From REEB506 sp049317545 (GTDB lineage: Bacteria; Pseudomonadota; Alphaproteobacteria; Caulobacterales; Aquidulcibacteraceae), in assembly GCA_049317545.1 (NCBI GenBank), contig JBMOIB010000149.1, forward strand, positions 1 through 6,683: a DNA stretch of 6,683 bases. The letters are read 5' to 3'. Below the pieces are notes generated by a model, which was not told the DNA's origin, made no database searches, and saw only the letters and a program-made list of their open reading frames with translations. The position numbers and the translations under genes are program-made. The stretch's first letter is position 1, and the number at the start of each line of letters is the position of its first letter. Below, one piece after another: positions 5,653 through 6,683 of the stretch.

Positions 5653-6438
5653 GTGACCACGGATCCAGAAATTTTCGCACACCGCGATGGCGCATTCGCG
5701 CACCTCGTGCTGAACCGCCCGGCCAAGCGCAACGCGCTCACCATGGCCATGTGGCGGGCGATCCCTGCGATTCTCGCCGATCTCACGGACCAGCCCGGAG
5801 TGCGTGTCCTGATCGTGCGCGGGGCTGGCGGCGCGTTCGCGGCCGGCGCCGACATCGCCGAATTCGAACGCGCCTACGCGAGCCGTGAGGCCGCACTCGC
5901 CAATCAGGCTGACATGCAGGCGGCGATGTCGGCGCTTGAGGATTTTCCGCTCCCTACGATTGCCGCGATCGGCGGCGCCTGCGTTGGCGGGGGCTGCGGT
6001 CTGGCGCTGTGCTGCGATGTGCGCATTGCCGCCGCGGGTGCGAAATTCGGCATCACGCCGGGCAAACTTGGCCTCGCCTATGGCGTCGCCGACACGCGAC
6101 GTCTTGTCCAGGCCGTCGGCCTTTCGGCGGCCAAGGACATTCTCTTCACCGGTCGCATTCTCGACGCCGAGGAGGCCATGCGGCTTAGCCTTGTCGATCG
6201 TGTGGTTCCTGCAGAGACTCTGGACGAGACGGTCCAGACCTATGCGTCGACGATCGCGGCCGCCTCCGGCTACACCGCGCGCGCGACAAAGGCGATCCTG
6301 CGATTGATCCGCGAAGGCGCCTCTGAGGATACCGAGAAAAGCCGCGCGATGTTCGCTGACGCCTTCGAGGGCGCGGACTTTCGCGAGGGGCGCGCCGCCT
6401 TTCTCGAAAAACGCGCGCCGGACTTTTCGAAATCATGA
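5653..6438 (+). CDS. Enoyl-CoA hydratase/isomerase-family (crotonase fold) protein
   Basis: A 261-residue cytosolic protein of normal crotonase length. HLVLNRPAKRNAL (17-29) opens the fold. The oxyanion-hole segments are GAFAAGADIAEF (60-71) and GACVGGGCGLALCCDVRIA (108-126), followed by AKFGITPGKLGLAYG (130-144) and the TGRILDAEEAMRLSLVDRVV helix region (166-185). These features support CoA-thioester binding. Both glutamates of mitochondrial enoyl-CoA hydratase (E144 and E164 of the rat enzyme) align here with G115 and P136, so simple hydration by the classic mechanism is doubtful; another crotonase reaction is possible. The start is GTG 5653, with GTGGAG at 5642-5647 five bases upstream; the in-frame extension to 5602 has no ribosome binding site and lies over the promoter. 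It overlaps the MmgE/PrpD gene by ATGA. Confidence 0.9.
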   Translation: MTTDPEIFAHRDGAFAHLVLNRPAKRNALTMAMWRAIPAILADLTDQPGVRVLIVRGAGGAFAAGADIAEFERAYASREAALANQADMQAAMSALEDFPLPTIAAIGGACVGGGCGLALCCDVRIAAAGAKFGITPGKLGLAYGVADTRRLVQAVGLSAAKDILFTGRILDAEEAMRLSLVDRVVPAETLDETVQTYASTIAAASGYTARATKAILRLIREGASEDTEKSRAMFADAFEGADFREGRAAFLEKRAPDFSKS

Positions 6439-6683
6439 GCAGCGTTTGGACCGCATCGACGCGCCTTGCGGCGCACGCGGCTTCGAGTGATTTCGCATCG
6501 CTGCCGGCCGCAACCATCGCCGCGGTGAAAGCCTTCACACTGGACCTGATCGGCGTCGGCATCGCAGGCGCCGCTTCGCCCTACGCGACGGCTGTCCGCG
6601 ACGCGGCGTCTGGATGGGGCGAGGGAGGCGACGCCCATGTGTGGACCGCAGGCACGCGCCTTCCCGCGTGCAACGCCGCGTTC
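6435..6683 (+). CDS. MmgE/PrpD-family protein, N-terminal part (runs off right edge)
   Basis: The first 83 codons are present. The translation has the typical start of MmgE/PrpD proteins: a helix with TIAAVKAFTLDLIGVGIAGA (27-46), which corresponds to the usual LLDxLGVxLAGA pattern, then a VWTAGTRLPACNAAF stretch (69-83) matching the G...P...AAFvNG region. The family includes 2-methylcitrate dehydratase, cis-aconitate decarboxylase and iminodisuccinate epimerase, all acting on polycarboxylic acids without an iron-sulfur cluster. Which activity applies cannot be told because the active-site domain lies beyond the window. ATG 6435 overlaps the crotonase stop by ATGA, with no clear ribosome binding site, so translation is probably coupled. 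It is therefore in one operon with the crotonase. Confidence 0.85.
   Translation, partial: MSSVWTASTRLAAHAASSDFASLPAATIAAVKAFTLDLIGVGIAGAASPYATAVRDAASGWGEGGDAHVWTAGTRLPACNAAF

Noticed and set aside
5579..5695. 39-residue N-terminal extension of the DUF3598-like protein
   Set aside because: No ribosome binding site, overlaps the crotonase start and the candidate promoter; family-like sequence begins after ATG 5578.

Overview
The window looks like part of a bacterial chromosome from an alphaproteobacterium. This is inferred from the high GC content, the strong G/C bias at third codon positions, the dense gene packing with start/stop overlaps, and possible promoter elements resembling the Caulobacter housekeeping -10 (GCTANAWC). 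Protein style fits Caulobacterales, Hyphomonadales or Sphingomonadales, but the species cannot be named from sequence alone. About 94% of the window is coding. No tRNA, rRNA, CRISPR array or insertion sequence was seen.

Layout. At the left edge (1-63, minus strand) is the N-terminus of an aconitase/LeuC-type large subunit that starts with TTG and runs off the window. A divergent control region (64-265) holds two TATA-like elements pointing outward, a GC-rich dyad between them, and a hairpin just before the next ribosome binding site. Rightward from there are a YciI-family protein (266-646), a GntR/UTRA regulator (650-1465), a six-helix membrane protein of unknown function (1493-2155), an FAD-binding oxidoreductase with VAO/PCMH and GlcD features (2143-3717) and an NAD(P)+-dependent aldehyde dehydrogenase (3714-5135). 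The last three genes overlap end to start. A convergent 148-residue protein, probably of the DUF3598/calycin-like type, lies on the minus strand (5132-5578) and shares a CTAG with the dehydrogenase so that both stop codons use the same four bases. A 74-bp divergent spacer follows, then an enoyl-CoA hydratase/isomerase-family protein (5653-6438) overlapping by ATGA the N-terminus of an MmgE/PrpD-family protein cut by the right edge.

How it may work together (inference). The flavoprotein plus aldehyde dehydrogenase would oxidise an alcohol, hydroxy acid or similar substrate through an aldehyde to a carboxylic acid. The crotonase-fold, PrpD-like and aconitase-like proteins are of the kind used in CoA-ester and tricarboxylate-type metabolism. 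The GntR/UTRA protein is the obvious candidate regulator. The substrate cannot be read from the sequence.

Nothing here shows a defence, mobile or other exotic system. The points most worth a second look are the TATA-containing motif shared by the three non-trivial intergenic spaces, the dyad between the divergent genes, and the crotonase that lacks both catalytic glutamates.
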